DNA of 26,392 bases from a virus. The stretch lies in IMG/VR virus record IMGVR_UViG_3300028569_001254, positions 1-26,392 of that record. One strand, given 5' to 3'. The notes below the pieces were generated by a model. It worked only from the letters and a program-made list of their open reading frames with translations, searched no databases and was not told the origin of the DNA. Positions 1 to 8,561 of the stretch are shown in pieces; within the stretch, counting starts at the first letter, position 1; every line of letters begins with the position of its first letter. The translations under genes and the position numbers were made by a program.

Positions 1-127
1 TTAAAGGTAAAAATTTATTGTTTGCAAATTCTATAGTAGCATATGTTGCACTATTTTTATTATATGTAGTATAAACAGAGTTCCAATTTGCACTCGTATC
101 TTTTACCGAAGTATAAACCGAATCCCA
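1..127. repeat. 127-bp exact direct repeat, left copy (other copy at 427-553)
   Basis: Bases 1-127 are identical to 427-553, an offset of 426 bp (142 codons, in frame). The repeat spans the end of one 14-mer block and the start of the LPLSGG shaft module. The left copy meets the window edge, so the true repeat may be longer. It indicates a 142-residue super-repeat made of a shaft module plus 14-mers. Confidence 0.9.
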
Positions 128-1306
128 ATTAGAACTTAATGTGTTAACACTGGTATATACCGAATCCCAATTTGCAGAATTTGTTCTAACTAATGTAGTA
201 GCAACCGTATCTCCTGCGACTATACCAGTTAAATTTGAGCCATTTCCATATAAAAACCCAGTACAAGAAATATTTCCCACTACTGTTAATTTTTCGTTTG
301 GTGTTTCTGTATTAATTCCAACATTTTCATCATCTACATATAATACTGCTAAATCGAAATTTGGATTTCCGTAACCGATTTGTAATATATTATCAACTGT
401 TAAATCACCAGTAATAATACCACCACTTAAAGGTAAAAATTTATTGTTTGCAAATTCTATAGTAGCATATGTTGCACTATTTTTATTATATGTAGTATAA
501 ACAGAGTTCCAATTTGCACTCGTATCTTTTACCGAAGTATAAACCGAATCCCATTTACCACTGGTGTCTTTGACACTGGTATAAACAGAATTCCAGTTAG
601 AACTTACTGAATTAACGCTACTATAAACCGAATCCCAATTTGCAGAAGTATCTTTTACTGAAGTATATACCGAATCCCAATTTGCAGAAGTATCTTTTAC
701 TGAAGTATATACCGAATCCCAATTTGAACTTACTGAATTAACGCTACTATATACTGAATCCCAATTTGCAGAAGTATTTAAAACTGAAGTGTATACAGAA
801 TTCCAATTTGAACTTACTGGATTAACGCTACTATATACCGAATTCCAATTTGCACTCGTATCTTTTACCGAAGTATATACAGAATCCCAGTTTGCACTTG
901 TATCTTTTACCGAAGTGTATACGGTATTCCAATTTGAACTTACTGAATTAACGCTACTATATACTGAATCCCAATTTGCAGAAGTATTTAAAACTGAAGT
1001 GTATACAGAATTCCAATTTGAACTTACTGGATTAACGCTACTATATACCGAATTCCAATTAGCACTTATTGGATTAATCGAAGTATAAACGGAATTCCAT
1101 TCAGCAGAAGTATTTAATACAGAAGTGTATACCGAATTCCAATTAGCACTTAACCCTTTATTGTTATTAAAAACCGATGTGAGATCTGGGTGTTTTACAT
1201 AGTCAAGTAATATTTTTCGGGTTATTCCATCTTGTACTATAGGTATTACGTCAGATTTAACGTTTACTATATTGGTTTCTGGTAATTGTGAAATTCTAAC
1301 GCCCAT
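1..1306 (-). CDS. Tail-fibre protein with 14-residue repeats, 3' end off the left edge
   Basis: Read on the minus strand from ATG at 1306-1304, this frame is open to the window edge, so the C-terminus is missing (434 codons are visible). It starts MGVRISQLPETN and then DVIPIVQDGITRK, the short N-terminal motif (ISQL...IP...G.T.K) common to phage tail fibres and also seen in the collar protein at 19285. After about residue 50 come 16 tandem 14-residue repeats with consensus SANW(D/N)SVYTSVxxT (nt 479-1150). Next is a module with LPLSGGxITGDLTV, NVGINTETPNEKLTVVGNIS and LYGNGSNLTGI, typical of phage fibre shafts, then three more 14-mers (53-178) and a restart of the same module at the edge. The role is inferred as a trimeric long fibre or appendage shaft. 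The gene lies 5 bp downstream of the 146-residue gene, so the two are probably co-transcribed. Family assignment is firm; the exact fibre type is unknown. Confidence 0.85.
   Translation of the reverse strand, partial: MGVRISQLPETNIVNVKSDVIPIVQDGITRKILLDYVKHPDLTSVFNNNKGLSANWNSVYTSVLNTSAEWNSVYTSINPISANWNSVYSSVNPVSSNWNSVYTSVLNTSANWDSVYSSVNSVSSNWNTVYTSVKDTSANWDSVYTSVKDTSANWNSVYSSVNPVSSNWNSVYTSVLNTSANWDSVYSSVNSVSSNWDSVYTSVKDTSANWDSVYTSVKDTSANWDSVYSSVNSVSSNWNSVYTSVKDTSGKWDSVYTSVKDTSANWNSVYTTYNKNSATYATIEFANNKFLPLSGGIITGDLTVDNILQIGYGNPNFDLAVLYVDDENVGINTETPNEKLTVVGNISCTGFLYGNGSNLTGIVAGDTVATTLVRTNSANWDSVYTSVNTLSSNWDSVYTSVKDTSANWNSVYTTYNKNSATYATIEFANNKFLPL
479..1150 (-). repeat. 16 tandem 42-bp (14-residue) fibre repeats
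   Basis: In-frame 42-bp units encode SANWDSVYTSVKDT-like 14-mers with invariant W, VY and a Ser-rich junction. There are higher-order duplications: about 130 bp at 721-850 is identical to 931-1060, exactly five units (210 bp) away. Three further units lie at 53-178. The unit is twice seven residues, compatible with a coiled-coil or other regular trimeric shaft, although the fold is not established from sequence. Confidence 0.9.
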
Positions 1307-1311
1307 ATGTA

Positions 1312-1752
1312 TTATTTGTTGTTATAAAATACCTTTTCTACCAATTTATCTATTTTTTGATGTAAATTATCATCAGATTTTTCTACGTTTCTTAAAGAAT
1401 TCATTATTATTTCATGTCTTAATTTAGAATCTTCGGCTGTTGTTCTAAACGATGCAATCATTTCTTTAATAGTTTCGTTTTGTTGTTGTATTTGATCTAG
1501 TTGTTTTGTTATTAATATTTTTATATTATCACTATAAACACTTAGTATTCTTTCTATGTAAACAGTATCTTCTTCAGGTTTTGGTACTTTTTTCCACAAT
1601 CTATCACCTAAGTTAACCAGTAAATGAAAAAATCCTAATATCCCTCCTAGTAATCCTGATATTATTAGTATATCTGATAAATTTAATCCTACGTTATTAG
1701 TTTTTTCTATTAATTCTATGGATTGCGCAAACAAGGGATAAAAAATATTCAT
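1312..1752 (-). CDS. Small single-span membrane protein with C-terminal coiled coil
   Basis: This 146-residue protein is unrecognised. Residues about 24-47 (LSDILIISGLLGGILGFFHL and following) form one hydrophobic segment, preceded by a short N-terminus with its own hydrophobic start (MNIFYPLFAQSI). The segment is followed by basic residues (RLWKKVPK). From about residue 65 the chain is charged and helical with regular I/L spacing (KILITKQLDQIQQQNETIKEM), consistent with a coiled coil to the C-terminus. It is the first gene of a minus-strand pair; the fibre gene begins 5 bp after its TAA. A one-span protein beside fibre genes could be a holin-like or membrane-anchored lysis factor (T4 t also sits beside its tail-fibre genes), but no diagnostic motif supports that. 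There is no convincing ribosome-binding site; the nearest GGT-type purine run is about 20 nt upstream. Confidence 0.7.
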   Translation of the reverse strand: MNIFYPLFAQSIELIEKTNNVGLNLSDILIISGLLGGILGFFHLLVNLGDRLWKKVPKPEEDTVYIERILSVYSDNIKILITKQLDQIQQQNETIKEMIASFRTTAEDSKLRHEIIMNSLRNVEKSDDNLHQKIDKLVEKVFYNNK

Positions 1753-1853
1753 ATGTGATATAGATATACTTACCTTTTGTTAATATTATTATTTTAATAA
1801 TTTAAAATAATTAAAATATAACCGATTGGCTAATTATTTATATACCAGAGGAA
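1753..1853. promoter_or_regulatory. Divergent intergenic region between minus and plus operons
   Basis: These 101 bp separate divergently transcribed genes and must hold start signals for both if they are not reached by read-through. The region is almost pure A/T. TATTTATA at 1835-1842 is the reverse complement of TATAAATA, the T4-type late promoter core, and on the minus strand would lie about 82 nt upstream of the 146-residue gene. TAATTATTTATATA at 1831-1844 recurs exactly just before the collar gene (19270-19283). AGAGGAA immediately before ATG 1854 is the only purine-rich Shine-Dalgarno-like run near a start here, but its spacing is very short. The assignment rests on position and motif only. 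Confidence 0.4.
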
Positions 1854-3272
1854 ATGAGAATTTTAAAAAATTATACATATATTAAAAATAATATAACTGG
1901 TATTTTTCCTATTAATGTAGATATTCCTTTGTTGTGTAATTTTTCATTTTTTAATGATTTGTTATATAATAGTAGCATTGTCAATGACACACCAACAACG
2001 TCAACAACATATACAAATTTAACATATATAAATACACCTCAATCTTTTTTAAATTTAGATGAATCTTGTAATTGTGAAAATTTAATATCTATATACGATG
2101 ATTGTGTTTTTAGCGGTGGTAGCGCATTGATATATTTTGATGATATAAGATATCCTACTCCTACCCCTACTCCTACTAATACAAGAACACCGACCCCGAC
2201 TCCAACATCTACACCTACACCTACCCCTAGTCCTACACCAACCTTAACACCAACCCCAACGTCTACTCCTACTAATACTCCTACTAATACAGCTATTCCT
2301 ACTAATACACCTAGCCCCACTCCAACTAATACTCCAACCAGAACACCAACACTTGTTCCAACCGTAACACCTAGTCCTACTCCTACAAATACTCCAACCA
2401 ATACTCCAACCAATACTCCAACCAATACTCCAACCAATACTCCAACCATAACACCTACACCTACACCTGATGCATTTGATTATACTATAATAATATCATC
2501 AAATGTTAATAATTATGATAATGTTATTACAACATTAACACAAAATGGGTGGAATGGTACTAAAAAAGTTAATTTGAAAATAATAGTTAATTCTGGTGTT
2601 ACTGTAGGATCGACTTCAACATCAATACCAGCATTAAAAATTCCAGCATTGCCAGTTTCAAGTTCTGTATGGTTAACGAATAATGGAAATATTTACGGCT
2701 GTGGTGGTGCTGGTGGTGTAGGCGGAACTAATTCTTTCGGTGCTGCTGGTGGTGATGGTGGTATAGCCATATCTTATTCTAATGTAACTCATATTTGGAA
2801 TTATGGAAATATAAAAGGTGGTGGTGGTGGCGGTGGTGGTGGCGGCGGAAGCGTTTCTACATCTACACAATGTAATTGTGCAAATGCTCCTATTACTTAT
2901 AATTGGTCCTGTGGTGGTTCGGGTACAGGTACATGTGTTTGCGGTGATCATATTAATTGTGGAAAAGACTGTGAACCTAGAGGAAAATCTAATTTCTGCG
3001 GTAGACAATATACAGTTTCTACTAATAAAGTAGGAGGAAACGGTGGAAATGGTCAAGGATCTTCGGGTGTTGCTCAATCTGGACAAGCCGGAACAAGTGG
3101 TAAAAGTGGAGGTTCAGGAGGATCTTTAGGTTCAAATGGATCTGCTGGTACGAATTTCAGTACAACTGAATACGGTGGAATCGGTGGTTTAGCTGGATAT
3201 TATATAATGACACCGAACGGATCATTTAGATTTATGGAGGTTATTGGTATAGTTGGCGGTAGAGAAGGATAA
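1854..3272 (+). CDS. Thr-Pro-linked glycine-rich adhesin with Gp38-like tip
   Basis: This 472-residue protein has three parts. Residues 1-100 are a non-repetitive, presumably virion-attaching domain. Residues about 101-204 are a Thr-Pro linker (TPTPTNT type, with five exact 12-bp NTPT units at 2388-2447). The rest is a beta/glycine-rich tip. The tip contains [17 protein letters not shown] and [14 protein letters not shown], the NxGxIxGxGG pattern of receptor-binding tips such as T-even Gp38, where polyglycine-II helices display variable loops. Between glycine blocks sits an eight-Cys insertion (residues about 339-383: CNC, CVC, NCGKDC, FCG). The C-terminus ([18 protein letters not shown]) resembles the usual short closing strand of such tips. 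The role is inferred as host-receptor recognition. It is the first gene of the plus-strand cluster. Confidence 0.75.
   Translation: MRILKNYTYIKNNITGIFPINVDIPLLCNFSFFNDLLYNSSIVNDTPTTSTTYTNLTYINTPQSFLNLDESCNCENLISIYDDCVFSGGSALIYFDDIRYPTPTPTPTNTRTPTPTPTSTPTPTPSPTPTLTPTPTSTPTNTPTNTAIPTNTPSPTPTNTPTRTPTLVPTVTPSPTPTNTPTNTPTNTPTNTPTNTPTITPTPTPDAFDYTIIISSNVNNYDNVITTLTQNGWNGTKKVNLKIIVNSGVTVGSTSTSIPALKIPALPVSSSVWLTNNGNIYGCGGAGGVGGTNSFGAAGGDGGIAISYSNVTHIWNYGNIKGGGGGGGGGGGSVSTSTQCNCANAPITYNWSCGGSGTGTCVCGDHINCGKDCEPRGKSNFCGRQYTVSTNKVGGNGGNGQGSSGVAQSGQAGTSGKSGGSGGSLGSNGSAGTNFSTTEYGGIGGLAGYYIMTPNGSFRFMEVIGIVGGREG
2388..2447 (+). repeat. Five exact 12-bp repeats in the Thr-Pro linker
   Basis: Five perfect in-frame copies of AATACTCCAACC (Asn-Thr-Pro-Thr) lie inside the longer Thr-Pro linker of the 472-residue adhesin. 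Perfect identity at third codon positions suggests recent slippage or recombination. Confidence 0.9.
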
Positions 3273-3290
3273 CTAAAAAAATATATTTTT

Positions 3291-3298
3291 AATAAATA
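3291..3298 (+). promoter_or_regulatory. AATAAATA, possible late-type promoter core
   Basis: The octamer matches NATAAATA, the late-promoter core described for T4-like phages, and ends 9 nt before ATG 3308 in a 35-bp intergenic gap. Similar octamers precede the starts at 8562 and 15483. In such AT-rich DNA a chance match is plausible, and the short distance would make the transcript nearly leaderless. Confidence 0.3.
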
Positions 3299-3307
3299 AT
3301 TAAACTG

Positions 3308-6300
3308 ATGAATTTAAATACAAATAATCCTTACACATACAAAGATTGGGTATCTCTACAGTCTATTGATATATCACAAAATTCTTATGGTAATTATAAA
3401 ACGTATTTAAAATCATGGTATAATAACAGAAACAGTTTTTATACACAAACCGCAAAAACATTAAAAGAAAATTATATAAAACTTTTAAAGGATTTGTTGT
3501 ATTTATTTTCTGATGAAGAAAAAAATAAATTTTTAAAAGATATAGAGTTTAATAATGTTGAAGATATTATATATAATATACCATATTTTGTAAAAAAAAT
3601 AAAAGAAATATCAAGAGTTTTATTAAGCAAAAGAGAAAGTATAAAAAATTCAAAGACTAAATATAATTCGATTGGTTCTAATATAGGATTGGAAAATATT
3701 TTATATGAATTTATATTAAAAAACTTAACAAAAAAAGAAAATAATATAACACAAATACCCACATTAGAAATACAAAAATATTTACCCAATCTTTTAGATG
3801 TTAAAGATAATTTTTATATAGAAATAGAAGAATTGCACGATCCTAATAATTATTATGATTCTGATCCATCTTTAACTATATCTGAATATGAAGATATAGT
3901 CAATATATTAGCAGACAAATCATTCGAAACATTGAATGAAAATGAATTATATAATATATTATCAACTCGTTTTTTTGAAAGAGTTTCGTCCGATCAATTG
4001 TCTAAAAAATATTTAGAATATTCCGAAATAGATATTTTAAGTGGTACAAATATAGCGAATTATTCAGCCGAGTTAACCAAAAAATATTTAGGAGATACTG
4101 TTTATAGTTTAACCGCTATAAGACTTAAAGAAGTAAACACACCCGATTTTAAATTTTCTTTAAATATACAAGATGGTAACAATTGGTTTTATTGGCCTAG
4201 TGGTAATAAATCATTTAGATTAGATGGGTTTTCTAATTTTTATGAACCGATAATATTAAACAACTCTTACTTTTTATATTCCGGTGCAACAGCAGGAACA
4301 ATATACACAAATTCAGATCTATTTTTTGCTGAAAAAAATGGAGAAGTTCAAGGTGCTTGGTTACAGGGTACAAAAATAAACGAAATAAACACCAATATGT
4401 CTATAAAAGTATTGGCGGGTGAAAATAAAGAATTTATATATCCTTTTTGTGGATTTGAACTTTCTGAAAGAGGTAATAATTTTAAAAATTATAATTTAAC
4501 AGATGAATATCTAAAAAACTTTTATTTTTTAGATAAATTAAAACAAAAAGAAATTTTAGAATCTTATTATAATTCCGTTCTTCCTGATATATCGATAGAA
4601 AGTATATATATCAATAATACCACTCTTGTAAAATCAAATGCTTATGCTCAAACTTTATCCGATAGTGCTGATGTTATCATAAAACAACCAAGTTATTTAA
4701 GCAATCAAAATAGTCATTCTGATAAAAGTGATGGTAATACCGATGCAGCATTTTTATATAAAATGCATAAAACTGATTTGCCTATATTAGACGAATTAAC
4801 ATATATATATTGGCCTTATATTACATATGAGCCGAATGACAATTTGCCTATTACTATTTTAAGCGATGCATGTATACCCATATCGTTAAAAGAGTTATCG
4901 GTTAATAATTTTATAGGTTCTGTTGCTGGATTAACATTTGATACATCGGATATAATATATAAATTAAATACGAGAACCGGAGAACCAATAGAAGCTGCTT
5001 TTTTGAAAAGTAGCTCAACCGATAATCTTAATCAATTTTATAACAATATACAGATATATGACAGCACCGCAACAAAATGTACAAAATATAATAGTGGTCC
5101 TATACAATCATCGTTAGCATTTAAAGCCAATGCTGGTGAAAAAATATCTTTTATATGGGGTGATGTTGATACGTATGCTGATGATGTTTTTAAATTTTAT
5201 GAACACTCTGATTCTTGTCCGTTTAAAAATATTTCGAGCGATCTGTATCCTGATCAAGATTTTGTTAATAATGAACCTATAAACAAAAGATCAAATTGGA
5301 CAAAATGTACTTGCAAATCGGTTTTATTTTCTCCGATTGGTCATTCTGGTGAAAAGGTATATGACTATAACGGTATGGCGGATTTACTATATCACGATGT
5401 CGAGGGTATAGGTAAAAATTTTACTTTTGATAATTGGACTGATACCAGAGGGTTTACTGTAGAAGAAAGTCCACAATTTTCATTTTATAAATTAACAGAT
5501 TCTTCTAAAAGTGTAGGTTGGGGTAATGGGTATTGGAAAACCGGATCTGGTGATAAAATGGTATTAAAAACCGGAAGAAGATACACTTATTGGAGAACAT
5601 CTTTACGTATAGATATTGATGGTGCTATATCGCCTTATTATGTTATAAAATATAATTATAAAGATATAAAAGGATACCATAGTGACGGTATTTGTAGTAC
5701 CGATGTCAAAGCAGATGTTGTAATATTGTTGGATATTTCTAGAAGTCAAAGTAATGCATTTGAAGAAAATAAAAAAGTAATATCAATTTTTTATAAAAAA
5801 TTATTAGAAGACCCAGCATTAGATTATAAAGTATCTGTTATAGCATTTGCAAAAGATTCTTATGTTGTTAGCTATCTAACCAAAAACTACGGTGAAATTG
5901 ATATAAGTTTAAATAGACTAGAAATACCTAAAGGTTATCCTAATTTTGTTACTAATTTACACGATGGGTTATCGATGGCTAAATACATATTAAACGAAAC
6001 TCAGGTATATAATCCTAATGTCACCAAATATACCACAGATTTAAAAAATTTATGTCGAGATGTAAAAAAAGAAATTATAATGGGTTCTAGTTCAGCTATA
6101 TATTCTATCAATGACCCTAGATCTGATGCTAAAAAGAAATTGATAATATTCAGCGATGGTGATGTTACAACTTTAAAAGATATAAACGGTACTATATATG
6201 ATTCTAGTTCTATTAAAACTTATATTAAATCTGAGTTTAAGGATATAGATATACAAGCAATTGATGTTGGAGAATTTTCAAATTCTAATACTTTACTAGA

Positions 6301-7879
6301 AGATATAGTGTCACCAAAAAAGCAAAATTATTTCAATTTAAAAAAATATTTGGTTAATGGTGATGGTGATATCAATTCCTTTGTTGAATATCTGATACAA
6401 AGAACTATTAATGATGTATGCGGTCCTATTACACCTAGATGGAAAAAGGCTATTAAAAATAATCTAGGAACTTGGGTAGAGTCATCTCAGGAATCCGATA
6501 TGGTGATCCGACCTGGTGATTATTTAGCTTACGTACATAGACCTTCTATTATTTATACATCTGGTAGTGGTGATTTTGAGATACCTTCATTAGCATTTAC
6601 TATAAATGCTAAAATGAACGGGTGGGATTACGAATCCAATTCTTTTTCACCCATAGCAATAGGTGAAAAATTTGGTGCTAAACCTTTTTGGGCAAAGGTT
6701 TATACTGATATTGATGATAGTAATGATTTTAATAAAGAAACATCAATGTTTTCTGGACATTTAAGATTTAAAAATGGATATGTTCCTATAACTCAACCCG
6801 AAATGTCTAGTCTTATTTTAGAATATGGAAATTTTTTAACATATAAAAGAAAAAAATCTTTTTATATGAGATGGAATCAGCCTTTATATTATACACAAAA
6901 CGAACAAATAAATAAATGGAAAAAATTAGAATTTAAAAAAATACCATCAAATTTAAATGAAATGTTAAAAAATAACAGCATTGAAAAATATGCTGTTGCT
7001 ACTGATATTGATAGTGATATTACACTAGAAAGTTATACATCATTTTTACCGACAAAATATAATTACTATGCTAGAAAGGCATTTATATACAACGAAGATT
7101 TAAATTACGTTGATAGGGACTTGAATTCATTTGTTACCTATAATACAGGTATATATATAAAGCCCGAAAACCCTTATTCGAATTTATTGAATATAACATT
7201 TCCGACTGTTGCTATTACACAGGTTCCGAAAAATCTTACAACAAAAAAACAAACAGGATTGTATTTATTACCTGATAGATTGGGATCTTCTTTTTATCTA
7301 GGTAAAGGTTATACCTCAGAAATAACAAACACTAAAATTGATTTAATCGACTCTTTAAGCGCAGAAAGAATATTTTACGATTTAAACAAATATAGTGGAA
7401 GATATAGAGGGTTTTCTAAAAAAGATCAATTTACAATAGCATCGGTAAAAGAAATAAATAATCATTGGATATCTGATTTTGAGTATAATTCTGATAGATC
7501 CGGTATGATTAAAAACCCTTACCGATATCAAAAATTTGTACCTTATCACAGCGACTACGAACTTAAAAGAAAACAGTATTATGGTATATCTAGACAAGAT
7601 GATGACATGGAATTATGGTTTCCGGTAGAACCTATAAACTGGAAAGATCCAAATATAAAACAAAACTTTAAAAAACAAATTTCACTAGAAAAGTTTTTAA
7701 TGAAGTTTAAAAGTTTATTATCTAATTGTGGCGTTTTGTGTGATTGGAAAACCGATATATACGGTAACGAATTTGGTGTATTCAAATCACATAATCCTGA
7801 CATTTTAACCGAAGGTTATTCTATATTGTTTACACAGTTTTACGATGCTCTTGAAATAGATCGATTGGATGATATGTAA
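3308..7879 (+). CDS. Giant structural protein with a VWA domain (complete MIDAS)
   Basis: This 1523-residue protein has a helical, Lys-rich N-terminus (about 1-190) and a long beta-rich central region. A von Willebrand factor A domain spans about 800-1030: VVILLDISRSQS supplies the metal-binding DxSxS (D809, S811, S813), T882 in FVTNLHDG and D950 in FSDGD complete the MIDAS site, and the order and spacing fit the family. A further 490 unrecognised residues follow, rich in Tyr and Trp. VWA domains bind protein ligands through a divalent cation; here the partner could be a virion protein or a host surface molecule. Its size and position ahead of LamG, SLxxxNxNF and collar genes suggest a baseplate wedge or tail-tip component, possibly in the position of T4 gp7, but I cannot show homology. 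AATAAATA lies 9 nt before the ATG, and there is no Shine-Dalgarno sequence. Confidence 0.75.
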   Translation: MNLNTNNPYTYKDWVSLQSIDISQNSYGNYKTYLKSWYNNRNSFYTQTAKTLKENYIKLLKDLLYLFSDEEKNKFLKDIEFNNVEDIIYNIPYFVKKIKEISRVLLSKRESIKNSKTKYNSIGSNIGLENILYEFILKNLTKKENNITQIPTLEIQKYLPNLLDVKDNFYIEIEELHDPNNYYDSDPSLTISEYEDIVNILADKSFETLNENELYNILSTRFFERVSSDQLSKKYLEYSEIDILSGTNIANYSAELTKKYLGDTVYSLTAIRLKEVNTPDFKFSLNIQDGNNWFYWPSGNKSFRLDGFSNFYEPIILNNSYFLYSGATAGTIYTNSDLFFAEKNGEVQGAWLQGTKINEINTNMSIKVLAGENKEFIYPFCGFELSERGNNFKNYNLTDEYLKNFYFLDKLKQKEILESYYNSVLPDISIESIYINNTTLVKSNAYAQTLSDSADVIIKQPSYLSNQNSHSDKSDGNTDAAFLYKMHKTDLPILDELTYIYWPYITYEPNDNLPITILSDACIPISLKELSVNNFIGSVAGLTFDTSDIIYKLNTRTGEPIEAAFLKSSSTDNLNQFYNNIQIYDSTATKCTKYNSGPIQSSLAFKANAGEKISFIWGDVDTYADDVFKFYEHSDSCPFKNISSDLYPDQDFVNNEPINKRSNWTKCTCKSVLFSPIGHSGEKVYDYNGMADLLYHDVEGIGKNFTFDNWTDTRGFTVEESPQFSFYKLTDSSKSVGWGNGYWKTGSGDKMVLKTGRRYTYWRTSLRIDIDGAISPYYVIKYNYKDIKGYHSDGICSTDVKADVVILLDISRSQSNAFEENKKVISIFYKKLLEDPALDYKVSVIAFAKDSYVVSYLTKNYGEIDISLNRLEIPKGYPNFVTNLHDGLSMAKYILNETQVYNPNVTKYTTDLKNLCRDVKKEIIMGSSSAIYSINDPRSDAKKKLIIFSDGDVTTLKDINGTIYDSSSIKTYIKSEFKDIDIQAIDVGEFSNSNTLLEDIVSPKKQNYFNLKKYLVNGDGDINSFVEYLIQRTINDVCGPITPRWKKAIKNNLGTWVESSQESDMVIRPGDYLAYVHRPSIIYTSGSGDFEIPSLAFTINAKMNGWDYESNSFSPIAIGEKFGAKPFWAKVYTDIDDSNDFNKETSMFSGHLRFKNGYVPITQPEMSSLILEYGNFLTYKRKKSFYMRWNQPLYYTQNEQINKWKKLEFKKIPSNLNEMLKNNSIEKYAVATDIDSDITLESYTSFLPTKYNYYARKAFIYNEDLNYVDRDLNSFVTYNTGIYIKPENPYSNLLNITFPTVAITQVPKNLTTKKQTGLYLLPDRLGSSFYLGKGYTSEITNTKIDLIDSLSAERIFYDLNKYSGRYRGFSKKDQFTIASVKEINNHWISDFEYNSDRSGMIKNPYRYQKFVPYHSDYELKRKQYYGISRQDDDMELWFPVEPINWKDPNIKQNFKKQISLEKFLMKFKSLLSNCGVLCDWKTDIYGNEFGVFKSHNPDILTEGYSILFTQFYDALEIDRLDDM

Positions 7880-7887
7880 AATAAAAT

Positions 7888-8553
7888 ATGTTAACTATAT
7901 ACGAAAAACAAAATAATATCGGTGAACCGTGGTTTAAGACTGCTGCTGGTAAGAAATATTATATATCTGTAGCTTTAAGTAGTATATATGAAAAATATTT
8001 TTTTATAAACGAAACATTTTCAACACAATTTTTAAATAATAGTTTTAAAAAATTAGATATAATAGAAGATAATATAATAGCAGAATCTGAGAATGGTTTT
8101 TTTATAGAAAAATATGAGATTGTAAACGATCTACCATCCCCGTTAAACTATCAGAACAATTTTATATCTTTATCTAGTAATAACAGAATAACATATTGGT
8201 ACGATGAAATTGATAGAGACATAAAAACATTTCACGTACAAATATCTTCTTATAATAATTACATTAATCAATTTTATTTAACATTTAAACTATATAATGT
8301 TGACAGTGGTGAATATTATAGAAAAAATTCATTTGCATTTTCTTTATCAGGATATCCTATAACATCTATCGATTGTTTTAAATCGTGCTACAATATTGAT
8401 ACCAATACATATAATATAACATTTTTATTTAATGAATATAATTTATACACATCTAATCTAAAATTCAATAAAAACTGGAATATTGATAATGTTTTTTTAA
8501 TAACACCTATTGATAATTTTATTTTTTTAGACGATTTTCAGAAATTTGAATAA
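7888..8553 (+). CDS. Unrecognised 221-residue structural-cluster protein
   Basis: No family is recognised. The protein is rich in Tyr, Phe, Asn and Ile with alternating strand-like segments (IKTFHVQISSY, FYLTFKLYNVD, YNITFLFNEYNLY), so a mostly beta fold is likely. There is no signal peptide, membrane span or repeat. Two Cys occur close together (DCFKSC). It begins 8 bp after the VWA gene and ends 8 bp before the LamG gene, so it is co-transcribed and probably part of the same virion substructure. The start at ATG 7888 is supported by the short gap, and no ribosome-binding site is visible. An adapter between the two giant neighbours is a guess. Confidence 0.65.
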   Translation: MLTIYEKQNNIGEPWFKTAAGKKYYISVALSSIYEKYFFINETFSTQFLNNSFKKLDIIEDNIIAESENGFFIEKYEIVNDLPSPLNYQNNFISLSSNNRITYWYDEIDRDIKTFHVQISSYNNYINQFYLTFKLYNVDSGEYYRKNSFAFSLSGYPITSIDCFKSCYNIDTNTYNITFLFNEYNLYTSNLKFNKNWNIDNVFLITPIDNFIFLDDFQKFE

Positions 8554-8556
8554 ATA
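8549..8556 (+). promoter_or_regulatory. AATAAATA before the LamG gene
   Basis: The octamer overlaps the stop codon of the upstream gene and ends 5 nt before the GTG start. It is the same NATAAATA pattern as at 3291 and 15468. It may be a late promoter core or simply AU-rich translation-initiation context. Confidence 0.25.
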
Positions 8557-8561
8557 TTTAA

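Noticed and set aside
789-1088. Plus-strand 99-residue repetitive frame
   Set aside because: It is the mirror of the 14-residue repeats of the minus-strand fibre, which has a proper start, a recognised N-terminal motif and an uninterrupted frame.
479-1150. Repeat array considered as a CRISPR
   Set aside because: Units are contiguous 42-bp coding repeats with no unique spacers; the same holds for the 30-, 54- and 171-bp arrays on the right.
2039-2449. Minus-strand Val-Gly repeat frame
   Set aside because: It is the antisense of the Thr-Pro linker (ACN-CCN reads as Val-Gly-type codons in reverse). The same shadows occur opposite the linkers at 14898-15101, 16850-17218 and 17930-18211, and at 22151-22537 on the plus strand.
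2673-3086. Minus-strand Thr/Ser-rich frame opposite the glycine-rich tip
   Set aside because: It is a composition shadow of GGT-rich glycine codons; the plus frame has domain structure and sits in an operon. Similar frames at 15429-15665 and 18555-18902 were dropped for the same reason.
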